Shown: positions 9,108 to 18,646, numbered from the stretch's first letter. The stretch: 64,000 bases of DNA from Alloyangia pacifica (GCF_900116195.1 NZ_FOZW01000002.1:186001-250000); one strand, 5' to 3'. Numbers and translations are program-made. Notes: generated by a model not told the origin, from the sequence alone.

Positions 9108-9965
9108 ATGAACGCCGCATATACCCCTCCCAAGGTCTGGACATGGGACGCCGAGAACGGCGGCCAGTTCGCCTCGATCAACCGTCCCATCGCCGGGGCG
9201 ACCCACGACAAGGAGCTGCCGGTCGGCAAGCACCCGTTCCAGCTCTACAGCCTCGCCACGCCCAACGGCCAGAAGGTCGGGGTGATGTTCGAGGAACTGC
9301 TCGCCGCCGGCCATGACGCCGAATATGACGCCTGGCTGATCAAGATCGGCGACGGCGACCAGTTCGGCTCGGGCTTCGTGGACGTGAACCCGAACTCGAA
9401 GATCCCGGCGCTGATGGACCGCTCCGGAGACAAACCCGTGCGGGTCTTTGAATCCGGCGCCATCCTGCTGCACCTGGCCGAGAAGTTCGGCGCCTTCCTC
9501 GGCAAGCCCGAGGACCGGGCCGAAATGCTCAGCTGGCTGTTCTGGCAGATGGGCAGCGCGCCCTATCTCGGCGGCGGCTTCGGGCATTTCTACGCCTATG
9601 CGCCGGAGAAATTCGAATACCCGATCAACCGCTTTGCGATGGAAACCAAGCGCCAGCTCGACGTGCTCGACCGCAACCTCGCGGACCGCAGGTTCATGAC
9701 CGGCGACGAATACACCATCGCCGACATCGCGATCTGGTGCTGGTACGGCAACCTCGCGCTCGGCCGCCAGTACAGCGCTGGCGATTTCCTCGACGTGGAG
9801 AGCTACAAGAACGTCCAGCGGTGGGCGCAGGAGATCGACGCGCGCCCGGCGGTGAAGCGCGGCCGCATGGTCAACAAGGCCACCGGCCCGCTCGAAGAGC
9901 AGCTGCACGAACGCCACGACGCCTCGGATTTCGAGCTGCGCACGCAGGACAAGCTGGAAGCGTGA
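9108..9965 (+). CDS. yghU: Glutathione-dependent disulfide-bond oxidoreductase (YghU-type GST)
   Basis: A 285-residue glutathione S-transferase-family protein of the YghU/Nu class, which uses glutathione to reduce disulfides or organic peroxides. The N-terminal extension (about 45 residues) is followed by a thioredoxin-like half with the cis-Pro motif NPNSKIPAL and FESGAILLHLAE, then an all-helical half containing YTIADIAIWCWYG. ATG at 9108 has a GGAG site at 9097-9100; the upstream open frame has no family likeness. It is monocistronic and is followed by three stem-loops before convergent hisG. The substrate is likely general redox repair. Confidence 0.9.
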   Translation: MNAAYTPPKVWTWDAENGGQFASINRPIAGATHDKELPVGKHPFQLYSLATPNGQKVGVMFEELLAAGHDAEYDAWLIKIGDGDQFGSGFVDVNPNSKIPALMDRSGDKPVRVFESGAILLHLAEKFGAFLGKPEDRAEMLSWLFWQMGSAPYLGGGFGHFYAYAPEKFEYPINRFAMETKRQLDVLDRNLADRRFMTGDEYTIADIAIWCWYGNLALGRQYSAGDFLDVESYKNVQRWAQEIDARPAVKRGRMVNKATGPLEEQLHERHDASDFELRTQDKLEA

Positions 9966-9973
9966 AGGGAGGA

Positions 9974-10017
9974 GCAACGTCCTTCGAAGGACGTTGCAAA
10001 TCTCTTCGAAGAGATTT
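9974..10017. repeat. Two abutting perfect palindromes sharing a TTCGAA core
   Basis: Directly after yghU lie a 24-base perfect palindrome (9974-9997, arms GCAACGTCC/GGACGTTGC) and, with no gap, a 20-base perfect palindrome (9998-10017, arms AAATCTC/GAGATTT). Both have the core TTCGAA. They precede a conventional terminator. They look like a repetitive extragenic palindrome unit rather than a terminator, because neither is GC-rich at the base or followed by T residues. Confidence 0.7.
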
Positions 10018-10047
10018 GGCCCGGGCGCTCTCGCTCCCGGGCCTTTT
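10018..10047 (+). terminator. Intrinsic terminator of yghU
   Basis: An 8-bp stem (GGCCCGGG at 10018-10025 with CCCGGGCC at 10036-10043) and a 10-base loop are followed by TTTT on the plus strand. It ends the yghU transcript a few bases before the stop of convergent hisG. Confidence 0.8.
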
Positions 10048-10052
10048 CTTGA

Positions 10053-10745
10053 TCAGACGCCGAGCATCTCGGTCAGCACGCGCAACGCCTCGCGGTCGGC
10101 GTCGTTCATCTTCGCGGCGCGCGAGCGGAAGAGCGTGGCCTGGCTGCGCAGCACCGGCTCCTCGGCCAGCACCTTGAGATGGTTGGCGCGCAGCGTCTCG
10201 CCGGTCGAGGTGATGTCGGCGATGGCCTCGGCGGTGAGGTTCTTCACCGTGCCCTCGGTCGCGCCCTGGCTGTCGACGAGCTGGTAATCGGCGACGCCGC
10301 CCATGCGCAGGTAGTCACGCACCAGCCGGTGGTATTTGGTCGCGATGCGCATCCGGAAGCCATGGCGCGCGCGGAAGGCGGCGGCGGCCCCGTCGAGATC
10401 GTCGAGCGTGTCCACGTCGACCCATGCGGCGGGCACGGCGACGATGAGATCGGCCTGTCCAAAGCCCAGCTCGGCCAGCGGCTCGACCTTCTGGTCCCAT
10501 TGCACCAGCTTTTCGCGGATTAGGTCGGTGCCCGTGACCCCGAGGTGGATGCGCCCGGCGGCGAGCTCGCGCGGGATTTCCCCGGCCGAGAGCAGCACCA
10601 GCGACACCCCTTCGACGCCCTCGACCGCGCCCGCGTATTCGCGGTCCGAGCCGGTGCGCGACAGCTTCACGCCGCGCGCACCGAACCAGTCGAAGGTCTT
10701 CTCCATCAGTCGGCCCTTGGAGGGCACGCCAAGCTTGATGCTCAT
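10053..10745 (-). CDS. hisG: ATP phosphoribosyltransferase, short form
   Basis: First enzyme of histidine synthesis, joining PRPP and ATP. The 230-residue length is that of the short HisG lacking the C-terminal regulatory domain, which works only with HisZ. Recognisable stretches are LGVPSKGRLMEKT at the start, LGVTGTDLI and AGADLI-like segments in the middle, and the PRPP-loop region DSQGATEGTVKNLTAEAI. The ATG at 10745 overlaps the upstream hisZ stop by 4 bases (ATGA), so the two subunits are translationally coupled. It is the last gene of hisS-hisZ-hisG. Confidence 0.96.
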   Translation of the reverse strand: MSIKLGVPSKGRLMEKTFDWFGARGVKLSRTGSDREYAGAVEGVEGVSLVLLSAGEIPRELAAGRIHLGVTGTDLIREKLVQWDQKVEPLAELGFGQADLIVAVPAAWVDVDTLDDLDGAAAAFRARHGFRMRIATKYHRLVRDYLRMGGVADYQLVDSQGATEGTVKNLTAEAIADITSTGETLRANHLKVLAEEPVLRSQATLFRSRAAKMNDADREALRVLTEMLGV

Positions 10746-11824
10746 TTCGCGACCTCCAGAAGGATGCCCGGGCGGATCACCCCGCCCACCGCCGGGATTT
10801 CCTGACCGCCGCCGAGCCGCCGGGTCAGCGCATCGTAGCGCCCGCCGGTGGCGATGGGGGGCAGGTCCGGACGGCTTTCGCAGACGAAGCCGAAAGCGAA
10901 ACCGTCGTAATATTCCATCGAGCTGCGACCGTAGCTGGCCTCGAAGTCCAGCTCCGCCACGTCGACGCCGCGTGCCGAGAGGGCATCGCAGCGGCGCTCG
11001 AATGTCTCGAGCGCGGGCAGCAGGGCGGGCATGTCCACGGCGATGTCGCGCAGGTGCTCGAGCGCAAAGGAACAGGTCTCACGCACCGCCAGAACGGCGT
11101 CGATCAGCTCGACCTGTCCGCGCGAGAGCGCGGGCTGCGCGGCATCGGCGCGCAGCGCGGCGATGCGGGTCTCGATCTCGCGCTCGGAGCGCAGGCCGAT
11201 CACCGGCCCGGCCGTGGCCATGGGCGCGCCCTGCGCCAGCATGGCGGCGCGGGTGGCGGGCACCGGCGTCTTGCCCGAGAAACGGTCGAGCAGCGCGCGG
11301 AAGCGGCGCGGCCGCCAGATGTGGCGGAGCAGTGCGTCGCGGCGCTCCTGCGAGGTCTGCAGCCCCGCGACGGCGGCGGTCAGGATGCCGATGTCGCCGG
11401 TCACCGGGCGCAGGTTCACCGGCTTCAGCACCTCGGCAAAGAGGCCGAAGACCTCGGCGTCGAGCTTGGCCTGATCGCCCCGGTCAAAGACCTCGTAGCC
11501 CACCTGGTAGTATTCCGAGGGGCGCTCGGGATGCTCTTCCTGGCGGCGGAAAACCTCGCCCGCATAGGTGTAGCGGGCCGGCTCGGCGCCGTCGGACATG
11601 TGCATCTCGACCACCGGCACGGTGAAGTCGGGGCGCAGCATCATCTCGCCGCGGCTCGGGTCGTGGGTCACATAGGCGCGGGCGCGGATGTCCTCGCCGT
11701 AGAGGTCCAGCAAAGTCTCCGCCGACTGCATGATCGCGCAGTCGAGCGGCTGCGCGCCGGCCTCGGCGAAGACCGCCCTCAGCCGCTCCGCCTCGGCCTT
11801 CTCGGCGGCGAAACTCACGCCCAT
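10742..11824 (-). CDS. hisZ: ATP phosphoribosyltransferase regulatory subunit
   Basis: A 360-residue paralogue of histidyl-tRNA synthetase lacking the anticodon-binding domain; it forms a hetero-octamer with short HisG and is needed for its activity and feedback control. Class II synthetase-like motifs are visible: [13 protein letters not shown] (motif 2 region), [11 protein letters not shown] and the motif 3-like [16 protein letters not shown] chose ATG 11824 ([19 protein letters not shown]), which overlaps the hisS stop by 10 bases; the longer open frame upstream is the hisS gene in another frame. It overlaps hisG by 4 bases downstream. Confidence 0.95.
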   Translation of the reverse strand: MGVSFAAEKAEAERLRAVFAEAGAQPLDCAIMQSAETLLDLYGEDIRARAYVTHDPSRGEMMLRPDFTVPVVEMHMSDGAEPARYTYAGEVFRRQEEHPERPSEYYQVGYEVFDRGDQAKLDAEVFGLFAEVLKPVNLRPVTGDIGILTAAVAGLQTSQERRDALLRHIWRPRRFRALLDRFSGKTPVPATRAAMLAQGAPMATAGPVIGLRSEREIETRIAALRADAAQPALSRGQVELIDAVLAVRETCSFALEHLRDIAVDMPALLPALETFERRCDALSARGVDVAELDFEASYGRSSMEYYDGFAFGFVCESRPDLPPIATGGRYDALTRRLGGGQEIPAVGGVIRPGILLEVAK

Positions 11825-13287
11825 TGGCTCAGGATCTCGCGCACCTTGGCGACCAGCTGGTCGCGCGGCACCTCGTATTGCGAGGGGCGTTCCTTCCACT
11901 CTTCGAGGCTGGCGCTCTGCGCCAGCTTCGCGCCGAGGATCAGGTCCTTGATCTGCACCACGCCGCGCTCTTTCTCGTCGCCACCTTCGATGACGGCCAC
12001 GGGGGATTCGCGCTTGTCGGCATACTTGAGCTGGTTGCCGAAGTTCTTCGGGTTGCCGAGGTAGACCTCGGCGCGGATGCCGTTGTTACGCAGCTCGGCG
12101 ACCATCGCCTGATAGTCGGCCATGCGCGCCTTATCCATGACGGTGACCACCACCGGACCCTGCGCGGTGCCGCCGATGCGGCCCTTGGCGCGCAGCGCGG
12201 CGAGCAGCCGGTCGACGCCGATCGACACGCCGGTCGCTGGCACCGATTGGCCGGTGAAGCGCTTGACCAGATCGTCGTAGCGCCCACCGCCCGAGACCGA
12301 GCCGAACTGCCGCTTGCGGCCCTTCTCGTCGAGGATCTCGAAGGTCAGCTCCGCCTCGAACACCGGGCCGGTGTAATAGCCGAGGCCGCGCACCACCGAG
12401 GGGTCGATCTCGATGCGGCTGGAGCCGTAGCCGCCCGCGTCGAGCAGCGTGGCGATCTCTTCGAGCTCGTCCACGCCCTCGGCTCCTACCGCCGAGCCGC
12501 CGATGGCGGCGCGCAGGTTGGCGAGCGTCGCGGCGGCGTCCGTGCCCTTAGAGGTCAGGAAGGCCAGCACCGGCGCCGCCTGATCATCGGAAAGGCCCAC
12601 GCCGTCGATATAGGCGCCAGATGCGTCGAGACGACCCTTGCCCAGCAGCTCGCGCACGCCGCTCTCGCCGACCTTGTCGAACTTGTCGATGGTGCGCAGA
12701 ACGGCCTGCTGCTGCGCGTCATCCGACAGGCCCATGGTCTCGAGCACGCCGTTGAGAACCTTGCGGTTGTTGACCCGCACAAGGTAGTCGCCGCGCGGGA
12801 TGCCGACCTCTTCCAGAGTGTCGGACAGCATCGCGCAGATCTCGGCGTCGGCGGCCACCGAGGGCGCGCCCACGGTATCCGCATCGCATTGATAGAACTG
12901 GCGGAAGCGGCCCGGTCCGGGCTTTTCGTTGCGCCAGACCGGCCCCATGGCATAGCGCCGGTAGGGGGTCGGCAGGTCGTTGCGGTGCTGGGCGTAGACC
13001 CGCGCCAGCGGCGCGGTCAGGTCGTAGCGCAGCGCCACCCAGCCGTCGTCATCGTCTTCCCAGGCAAAGACACCCTCGTTCGGACGGTCGACGTCCGGAA
13101 GGAACTTGCCGAGCGCCTCGACGGTCTCCACGGCGGAGCTTTCCAGCGCCTCGAAGCCGTAGCGATGATAGACCCCGGCGATGGTATGCAGCATATGTGC
13201 ACGCTCGGTCACTTCCGTGCCGAAATAGTCGCGGAACCCCTTGGGCGTTTGTGCCCGGGGGCGGGGGGCTTTCTTTTCCTTGGCCAT
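11815..13287 (-). CDS. hisS: Histidine--tRNA ligase
   Basis: A 490-residue class II aminoacyl-tRNA synthetase that charges tRNA-His. The N-terminal TPKGFRDYF, motif 2 [19 protein letters not shown], histidine-site [12 protein letters not shown] and motif 3 SGGGRYDDL are all present, followed by an anticodon-binding domain. Start ATG 13287 ([11 protein letters not shown]) is preferred over a long upstream extension that lacks family likeness. It leads the overlapping hisS-hisZ-hisG set, so charging and synthesis of histidine share one transcript. It is divergent from the XRE-cupin gene. Confidence 0.96.
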   Translation of the reverse strand: MAKEKKAPRPRAQTPKGFRDYFGTEVTERAHMLHTIAGVYHRYGFEALESSAVETVEALGKFLPDVDRPNEGVFAWEDDDDGWVALRYDLTAPLARVYAQHRNDLPTPYRRYAMGPVWRNEKPGPGRFRQFYQCDADTVGAPSVAADAEICAMLSDTLEEVGIPRGDYLVRVNNRKVLNGVLETMGLSDDAQQQAVLRTIDKFDKVGESGVRELLGKGRLDASGAYIDGVGLSDDQAAPVLAFLTSKGTDAAATLANLRAAIGGSAVGAEGVDELEEIATLLDAGGYGSSRIEIDPSVVRGLGYYTGPVFEAELTFEILDEKGRKRQFGSVSGGGRYDDLVKRFTGQSVPATGVSIGVDRLLAALRAKGRIGGTAQGPVVVTVMDKARMADYQAMVAELRNNGIRAEVYLGNPKNFGNQLKYADKRESPVAVIEGGDEKERGVVQIKDLILGAKLAQSASLEEWKERPSQYEVPRDQLVAKVREILSQWA

Positions 13288-13529
13288 GGCCTCGCTCCGG
13301 CTGTCCAGATTGCGCGCATCCCATAGCCGCTTGACCACCAAGGAGCAAGCAAAGGCCTTGGGGTCCGAGGCTTTGGCGATCCTGCCCGCACGATTGTGTC
13401 CGCCGGGGCGCGGGCGACGGGGGCGCGGGAGAGGGGTCTTGCCGAGACTGCGGCGGTATGCGCAGCCTTGTGGCTTACGGGGGGCGTCGTGTCGCGCGCG
13501 CCGTGATGGCGCAAGACGAAGGAGCACCG

Positions 13530-14168
13530 ATGGCCAAGCAGGACGACAAGGCGCTGCGGCAGAACCCACACGCCCTGCGTGAACAGCGCGAGAAGAATCT
13601 CGAGGTGGCGATCGGGCGGCAGGTGCGCGATCTGCGCAAGCGGCAGCGGATGACGGTGGCCGATCTGGCCACGCAGACCGGCCTGTCGGTGGGCATGCTG
13701 TCGAAGATCGAGAACGGCGTCATCTCGCCCTCGCTCACCACCATCTCGACGCTGGCCCATGCGCTGCGCGTGCCGCTGGTGCAGCTCTTCTCCGGCTACG
13801 AGGAAGAGCGTGGCTGCATGCACGTCAAGGCGGGCGAGGGGGTGGAGATCGAGCGCGCCGGCACCCGTGCCGGTCACCAATACCACCTGCTCGGCCACAT
13901 CGGTTCGAACAACTCGGGCGTGGTGGTCGAGCCCTACATGATCAGCCTCGACAGCGAGAGCGACCAGTTCCCCACATTCCAGCACGAGGGGATCGAGCTG
14001 CTCTACATGCTCGAGGGCGAGATGGGCTACCGGCACGGCGACCGGCTCTACCGGATGGAGCCGGGCGACTCGCTGCTCTTTGATTCCGACGCGCCGCACG
14101 GGCCGGAAGAGCTGATGTCGCTACCGATCCGCTACCTGTCGATCATTACCTACCCCCAACAGCGCTGA
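13530..14168 (+). CDS. XRE-family regulator with C-terminal cupin
   Basis: A 212-residue two-domain regulator. A helix-turn-helix of the XRE type spans roughly residues 30-90 ([20 protein letters not shown], then [14 protein letters not shown]), and a cupin small-molecule-binding domain occupies the C-terminus ([14 protein letters not shown] ... [17 protein letters not shown]-like). Such regulators often sense amine or amino-acid metabolites. ATG 13530 has an AAGGAG site at 13519-13524. It lies 144 bases before, and in the same direction as, the methylamine pathway operon, so it is the obvious candidate regulator of it. Direct evidence of that control is lacking. Confidence 0.88.
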   Translation: MAKQDDKALRQNPHALREQREKNLEVAIGRQVRDLRKRQRMTVADLATQTGLSVGMLSKIENGVISPSLTTISTLAHALRVPLVQLFSGYEEERGCMHVKAGEGVEIERAGTRAGHQYHLLGHIGSNNSGVVVEPYMISLDSESDQFPTFQHEGIELLYMLEGEMGYRHGDRLYRMEPGDSLLFDSDAPHGPEELMSLPIRYLSIITYPQQR

Positions 14169-14201
14169 CTCTGCCCAAAACGCAGGCAGAAATTCCGGAG
14201 A

Positions 14202-14273
14202 GGAAAATAATTTTCCCCACACGGATGATTTTCTTGGAGGGAATAAAGTTTTCTCAATAGTGATCTTGATCAA
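14202..14273 (+). promoter_or_regulatory. AT-rich control region before mgsA with a perfect palindrome
   Basis: The gap between the XRE-cupin gene and mgsA is strikingly AT-rich for this genome. It holds a 15-base perfect palindrome, GGAAAATAATTTTCC (14202-14216), then two further TTTTCT half-site-like copies (near 14229 and 14249) and a TTGATCAA palindrome (14266-14273). The A/T-rich dyad is a plausible operator for the adjacent XRE-type regulator. I could not assign a -35/-10 pair with confidence. Confidence 0.5.
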
Positions 14274-14312
14274 AGGGCGGTCCCGCCCGTTCCTGAACAC
14301 TATGGAGGACCC

Positions 14313-15200
14313 ATGTGCGGCATCGTTGGCCTTTTCCTGAAAAAGGATGACCTGCGCCCCCAGCTGGGCGACATGCTGACCGACATGCTCATCACCATGA
14401 CCGATCGCGGCCCGGACAGCGCCGGCATCGCGATCTACGGGGATGAAGCGGCCGGTCTGAAGATCACCGTCCAGTCGGACACGCCGGACGAGGATTTCGC
14501 CGGTCTCGACGCGGCGCTCTCCGGCGCGCTCGACACCGAGGTGGCGATGCGCGTCGCCAGCACCCACGCCGTGCTGACCCTGCCGCTCGACAAGGAAGCC
14601 AAGGCGCTGGCCTTCCTCGAGGCGCGCGGCCTGCGGGTCATGGGCTCGGGCGAGAGCATGGAAATCTACAAGGAAGTCGGCCTGCCCAAGGACGTCGCCG
14701 CCCGCTTCGGCATCCGCGCGATGGGCGGCAGCCACGGCATCGGCCACACCCGCATGGCAACCGAAAGCGCGGTGACAACGCTCGGCGCACATCCGTTCTC
14801 CACAGCGGGCGACCAGTGCCTCGTGCACAACGGCTCGCTGTCGAACCACAACGCCATGCGCCGAAAGCTCGCCAAGAAGGGCGTCTTCACCAAGACCGAG
14901 AACGACACCGAGGTGGGCGCTGCCTATATCTCCTCGCGCATCGCCGAGGGTGCGTCGCTGGGCGAGGCGCTGGAAGGCACGCTGAAGGACCTCGACGGCT
15001 TCTTCACCTTCGTCACCGGCACCAAGAACGGCTTCGGCGTGGTGCGCGACCCCATCGCCTGCAAGCCCGCCGTGATGGCCGAGACCGACGACTACGTCGC
15101 CTTCGCCAGCGAATATCGCGCCTTTGCCGACCTTCCGGGGATCGACGCCGCCCGCGTCTGGGAACCCGAGCCCGCCACCGTCTACTTCTGGGAGCGCTGA
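14313..15200 (+). CDS. mgsA: N-methylglutamate synthase subunit A (GlxB-like, class II glutamine amidotransferase)
   Basis: A 295-residue Ntn-type glutamine amidotransferase domain protein. Cys2 (MCGIVGLF) is the expected nucleophile once Met is removed; TDRGPDSAG, IGHTRMATES and VHNGSLSNHN are the family's other landmarks. In the N-methylglutamate pathway, MgsABC moves the methylamino group from gamma-glutamylmethylamide to 2-oxoglutarate, giving N-methylglutamate and glutamate. The three subunits resemble parts of glutamate synthase. ATG 14313 follows TATGGAGGACCC. It begins an eight-gene same-strand run. Other homologues are annotated glxB; the mgs name rests on the neighbouring gmaS and mgd genes. 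Confidence 0.85.
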   Translation: MCGIVGLFLKKDDLRPQLGDMLTDMLITMTDRGPDSAGIAIYGDEAAGLKITVQSDTPDEDFAGLDAALSGALDTEVAMRVASTHAVLTLPLDKEAKALAFLEARGLRVMGSGESMEIYKEVGLPKDVAARFGIRAMGGSHGIGHTRMATESAVTTLGAHPFSTAGDQCLVHNGSLSNHNAMRRKLAKKGVFTKTENDTEVGAAYISSRIAEGASLGEALEGTLKDLDGFFTFVTGTKNGFGVVRDPIACKPAVMAETDDYVAFASEYRAFADLPGIDAARVWEPEPATVYFWER

Positions 15201-15203
15201 TCC

Positions 15204-15887
15204 ATGCCCGTTCTGGATATGCTGAAAACCGAGCTGCGCGAGGTCAACGCCACGCTTCAGGCGGCCGCCAAGGCCAAGGGCAACGAGGCCTTCACCATCG
15301 AGAACCCGCGTGGCGCGCATGCCATGGCGGTGGGGCTCGACGGGCCGATCTCGGTCACCGTGAAGGGCTCGACCGGCTACTACTGCGCCGGGATGAACAA
15401 ACTCGCGACCGTGCATGTGACCGGCTCCGCCGGACCGGGCGTGGCCGAGAACATGATGTCCGGCGAGGTGATCATCGAGGGCGATGCCAGCCAATACGCC
15501 GGGGCCACCGGCCATGGCGGGCTGCTCAACATCAAGGGCAACGCCAGCTCGCGCTGCGGCATCTCCATGAAGGGCATCGACATCGTCGTGCACGGCAACA
15601 TCGGCCACATGTCCGCCTTCATGGCGCAGAAGGGCAATCTGGTCGTTCTGGGCAATGCCGGGGACGCGCTCGGGGACAGCCTCTACGAGGCGCGGCTCTT
15701 CGTGCGCGGCTCGGTGAAATCTCTGGGCGCGGACTGCGTCGAGAAGGAGATGCGCCCCGAGCACCTCGAGATCTTGCGCGGCCTGCTCGAACGCGCCGGC
15801 GCGGATGCCAAGCCCGAGGAGTTCAAGCGCTACGGCTCGGCGCGCAATCTCTACCATTTCAACATCGATCACGCCGACGCCTACTGA
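15204..15887 (+). CDS. mgsB: N-methylglutamate synthase subunit B (GlxC-like)
   Basis: A 227-residue protein of the glutamate-synthase C-terminal/FwdC-like beta-helix fold, with repeated Gly-rich turns such as SGEVIIEGDASQYAGATGHGG and GHMSAFMAQKGNLVVLGNAGDALGDS. It forms the middle subunit of the MgsABC complex and is thought to bridge the amidotransferase and FMN subunits. ATG 15204 lies 3 bases after the mgsA stop with GGAG at 15191-15194. Length agrees with GlxC-type proteins. Confidence 0.85.
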   Translation: MPVLDMLKTELREVNATLQAAAKAKGNEAFTIENPRGAHAMAVGLDGPISVTVKGSTGYYCAGMNKLATVHVTGSAGPGVAENMMSGEVIIEGDASQYAGATGHGGLLNIKGNASSRCGISMKGIDIVVHGNIGHMSAFMAQKGNLVVLGNAGDALGDSLYEARLFVRGSVKSLGADCVEKEMRPEHLEILRGLLERAGADAKPEEFKRYGSARNLYHFNIDHADAY

Positions 15888-15897
15888 GGAGCGGACC

Positions 15898-17235
15898 ATG
15901 GACAAGACACCCCAGAAGACTCCCCAGACCGACCCGCGCCAGTCCTGGACCTTCTCGCGCGAGATCAACTCCGAGATCCGCCGCGCGGCGGCGACCGGCA
16001 TCTACGACATCCGCGGCGGAGGGGCGAAGCGCCGCGTGCCGCATTTCGACGATCTGCTGTTCCTCGGTGCCTCGATGAGCCGCTACCCGCTCGAGGGCTA
16101 CCGCGAGAAGTGCGACACTTCGGTGGTGCTCGGCACGCGCTTTGCCAAGAAGCCGATCGAGCTGAAGATCCCGATCACCATCGCCGGCATGTCCTTCGGC
16201 GCGCTCTCGGGCAACGCCAAGGAGGCTTTGGGTCGCGGCGCGACGCTTTCCGGCACCTCGACCACCACCGGCGACGGCGGCATGACCGAGGAAGAACGCG
16301 GGCACAGTGAAAAGCTGGTCTACCAGTACCTGCCGAGCCGTTACGGCATGAATCCCGACGACCTGCGCCGTGCCGATGCCATCGAGGTGGTGGTGGGGCA
16401 GGGCGCCAAGCCCGGCGGCGGCGGCATGCTGCTTGGCCAGAAGATCACCGAGCGGGTTGCCGGGATGCGCGATCTGCCCGTGGGCATCGACCAGCGCTCG
16501 GCCTGCCGTCACCCGGACTGGACCGGGCCGGACGATCTGGAGATCAAGATCCTCGAACTGCGCGAGATCACCGGCTGGGAAAAGCCGATCTACGTGAAGA
16601 TCGGCGGCGCGCGCCCCTACTACGACACCGCGCTGGCGGTGAAGGCCGGGGCCGACGTGGTGGTGCTCGACGGCATGCAGGGCGGCACTGCCGCAACGCA
16701 GGATGTGTTCATCGAGCACGTCGGCCAGCCGACGCTGGCCTGCATCCGTCCCGCGGTACAGGCGCTGCAGGATCTGGGCATGCACCGCGAGGTGCAACTG
16801 GTGGTCTCGGGCGGCATCCGCACCGGCGCGGATGTGGCCAAGGCGCTGGCGCTCGGCGCGGATGCGGTGGCCATCGGCACCGCCGCGCTGATCGCGCTCG
16901 GCGACAATGATCCCAAGTGGGAAGACGAGTATCGCGAGCTCGGCACCACCGCCGGGGCCTATGACGACTGGCACGAGGGCCGCGACCCAGCGGGCATCAC
17001 CACGCAGGATCCGGCGCTGATGGCGCGTCTCGACCCCATCGCCGCCGGACGCCGGTTGCGCAACTATCTCAACGTGATGACTCTCGAATGCCAGACCATC
17101 GCGCGGGCCTGCGGCAAGAGCCATGTGCACAATCTTGAGCCGGAAGACCTCTGCGCGCTCACGATGGAGGCCGCAGCCATGGCGCAGGTGCCGCTTGCCG
17201 GGACAAACTGGTGGCCGGGCAAGGGCGGGTTCTGA
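15898..17235 (+). CDS. mgsC: N-methylglutamate synthase subunit C (GlxD-like, FMN glutamate synthase domain)
   Basis: A 445-residue FMN-binding glutamate-synthase-type protein. Diagnostic segments are TIAGMSFGALSGNAKEALGRG, GQGAKPGGGGMLLG, VVLDGMQGGTAATQDVF and VSGGIRTGADVAKALALGADAV, which form the TIM-barrel FMN/2-oxoglutarate site. It is the catalytic synthase half of MgsABC. I chose ATG 15898 (MDKTPQKTPQ) 10 bases after mgsB, with GAGGAGCGG upstream; the longer open frame overlaps mgsB in another frame. gmaS follows after 77 bases. Confidence 0.87.
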   Translation: MDKTPQKTPQTDPRQSWTFSREINSEIRRAAATGIYDIRGGGAKRRVPHFDDLLFLGASMSRYPLEGYREKCDTSVVLGTRFAKKPIELKIPITIAGMSFGALSGNAKEALGRGATLSGTSTTTGDGGMTEEERGHSEKLVYQYLPSRYGMNPDDLRRADAIEVVVGQGAKPGGGGMLLGQKITERVAGMRDLPVGIDQRSACRHPDWTGPDDLEIKILELREITGWEKPIYVKIGGARPYYDTALAVKAGADVVVLDGMQGGTAATQDVFIEHVGQPTLACIRPAVQALQDLGMHREVQLVVSGGIRTGADVAKALALGADAVAIGTAALIALGDNDPKWEDEYRELGTTAGAYDDWHEGRDPAGITTQDPALMARLDPIAAGRRLRNYLNVMTLECQTIARACGKSHVHNLEPEDLCALTMEAAAMAQVPLAGTNWWPGKGGF

Positions 17236-17312
17236 CCGCCTTAGCCCCGGACGCAAAACGGCGAGGGCGGCCAACGCCCCGTCGACACCAACAGGGAACG
17301 AAAGGGACCACC

Positions 17313-18617
17313 ATGGCTGATCTGGCCGAATTCGCCCGGGCGCGCGGCGTGAAATACTTCATGATCTCCTACACCGACCTCTTCGGCGGCCAGCGCGCCA
17401 AGCTGGTCCCGGCGCAGGCGATCGCGGACATGCAGGAGGACGGCGCAGGCTTTGCCGGCTTCGCCACATGGCTCGACCTCACCCCGGCGCATCCCGACAT
17501 GCTCGCCGTGCCGGACGCCGAGGCGGCGATCCAGCTGCCGTGGAAACCCGAGGTGGCCTGGGTGCCCGCCAATTGCGTGATGGAAGGCGACGACGTCGAG
17601 CAGGCGCCGCGCAACGTGCTGCGCAAGCTGGTGGCCGAGGCGGCCTCGGAAGGGCTGCGGGTGAAGACCGGGATCGAGGCGGAGTTTTTCCTGCTCACGC
17701 CCGAGGGCGACCAGATCTCCGACGCCTTCGATACCGCTGAGAAGCCCTGCTACGACCAGCAGGCGGTGATGCGCCGCTACGACGTGATCGCCGAGATATG
17801 CGACTACATGCTGGAGCTGGGCTGGGGCCCGTATCAGAACGACCACGAGGACGCCAACGGACAGTTCGAGATGAACTGGGAGTATGCCGACGCGCTTGTC
17901 ACCGCCGACCGCCACAGCTTCTTCAAGTTCATGGTGAAATCTGTGGCCGAGAAGCACGGGCTGCGCGCCACCTTCATGCCGAAACCCATCGAGGGGCTGA
18001 CCGGCAACGGCTGCCACGCGCATATCTCGGTCTGGGATGCCGAGGGCAAGGTCAACGCCTTTGCCGACAAGGACAAGGAACTGGGCCTGTCGGATCAGGG
18101 CCGGCACTTCCTCGGCGGCATCATGAAGCACGCCGAGGCGCTGGCGGCGATCACCAACCCGACGGTGAACAGCTACAAGCGGATCAACGCGCCGCGCACC
18201 ACCTCGGGCGCCACCTGGGCCCCCAATACCGTGACCTGGACCGGCAATAACCGCACCCACATGGTGCGCGTGCCCGGCCCCGGCCGCTTCGAGCTGCGGC
18301 TGCCCGACGGCGCGGTGAACCCCTACCTGTTGCAGGCGGTGATCATCGCCGCGGGCCTCTCGGGCGTCCGCTCCAAGGCCGATCCGGGCAAGCGCCACGA
18401 CATCGACATGTACGCCGAGGGCCACCTGGTGAAGGACGCGCCGCGCCTGCCGCTCAACCTGCTGGATGCCATCCGTGCCTATGATGCCGACGCCGAGCTC
18501 AAGGAGATGATGGGCGCGGAATTCTCGGCCTCCTACAGCAAGATGAAGATGCAGGAGTGGACGTCCTTCGTGTCGCATTTCTCCCGTTGGGAACGCGACA
18601 ACACGCTCGACATCTGA
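17313..18617 (+). CDS. gmaS: Gamma-glutamylmethylamide synthetase (glutamine synthetase III-like)
   Basis: A 434-residue member of the glutamine synthetase superfamily, type III/GlnT class. The N-terminal VKYFMISYTDLFGGQRAKLV, the metal-site EAEFF and NDHEDANGQFEMNW, the nucleotide-loop NGCHAHIS, and RVPGPGRFELRLPDGAVNPYL are clear. In the methylamine pathway GmaS condenses glutamate and methylamine with ATP. Ordinary glutamine or glycine-betaine-type ligases share this fold, but placement between mgsABC and mgdABCD makes GmaS by far the likeliest. ATG 17313 follows AAAGGGACC. gmaS is used as a marker gene for methylamine use in marine bacteria. Confidence 0.9.
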   Translation: MADLAEFARARGVKYFMISYTDLFGGQRAKLVPAQAIADMQEDGAGFAGFATWLDLTPAHPDMLAVPDAEAAIQLPWKPEVAWVPANCVMEGDDVEQAPRNVLRKLVAEAASEGLRVKTGIEAEFFLLTPEGDQISDAFDTAEKPCYDQQAVMRRYDVIAEICDYMLELGWGPYQNDHEDANGQFEMNWEYADALVTADRHSFFKFMVKSVAEKHGLRATFMPKPIEGLTGNGCHAHISVWDAEGKVNAFADKDKELGLSDQGRHFLGGIMKHAEALAAITNPTVNSYKRINAPRTTSGATWAPNTVTWTGNNRTHMVRVPGPGRFELRLPDGAVNPYLLQAVIIAAGLSGVRSKADPGKRHDIDMYAEGHLVKDAPRLPLNLLDAIRAYDADAELKEMMGAEFSASYSKMKMQEWTSFVSHFSRWERDNTLDI

Positions 18618-18646
18618 CCCTTCCCTCATTGCACAAGAGCTGAGCC

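Noticed and set aside
14229-14253. A sigma-54 promoter before mgsA
   Set aside because: A GG doublet is present, but no GC at the required distance follows, so the -24/-12 pattern is not met.
14266-14273. TTGATCAA as an FNR-type site
   Set aside because: An FNR box needs four bases between TTGAT and ATCAA; here the half-sites overlap.
14121-16001. A 626-codon minus-strand frame across mgsA and mgsB
   Set aside because: It has no domain signals and lies fully opposite the MgsA and MgsB genes.
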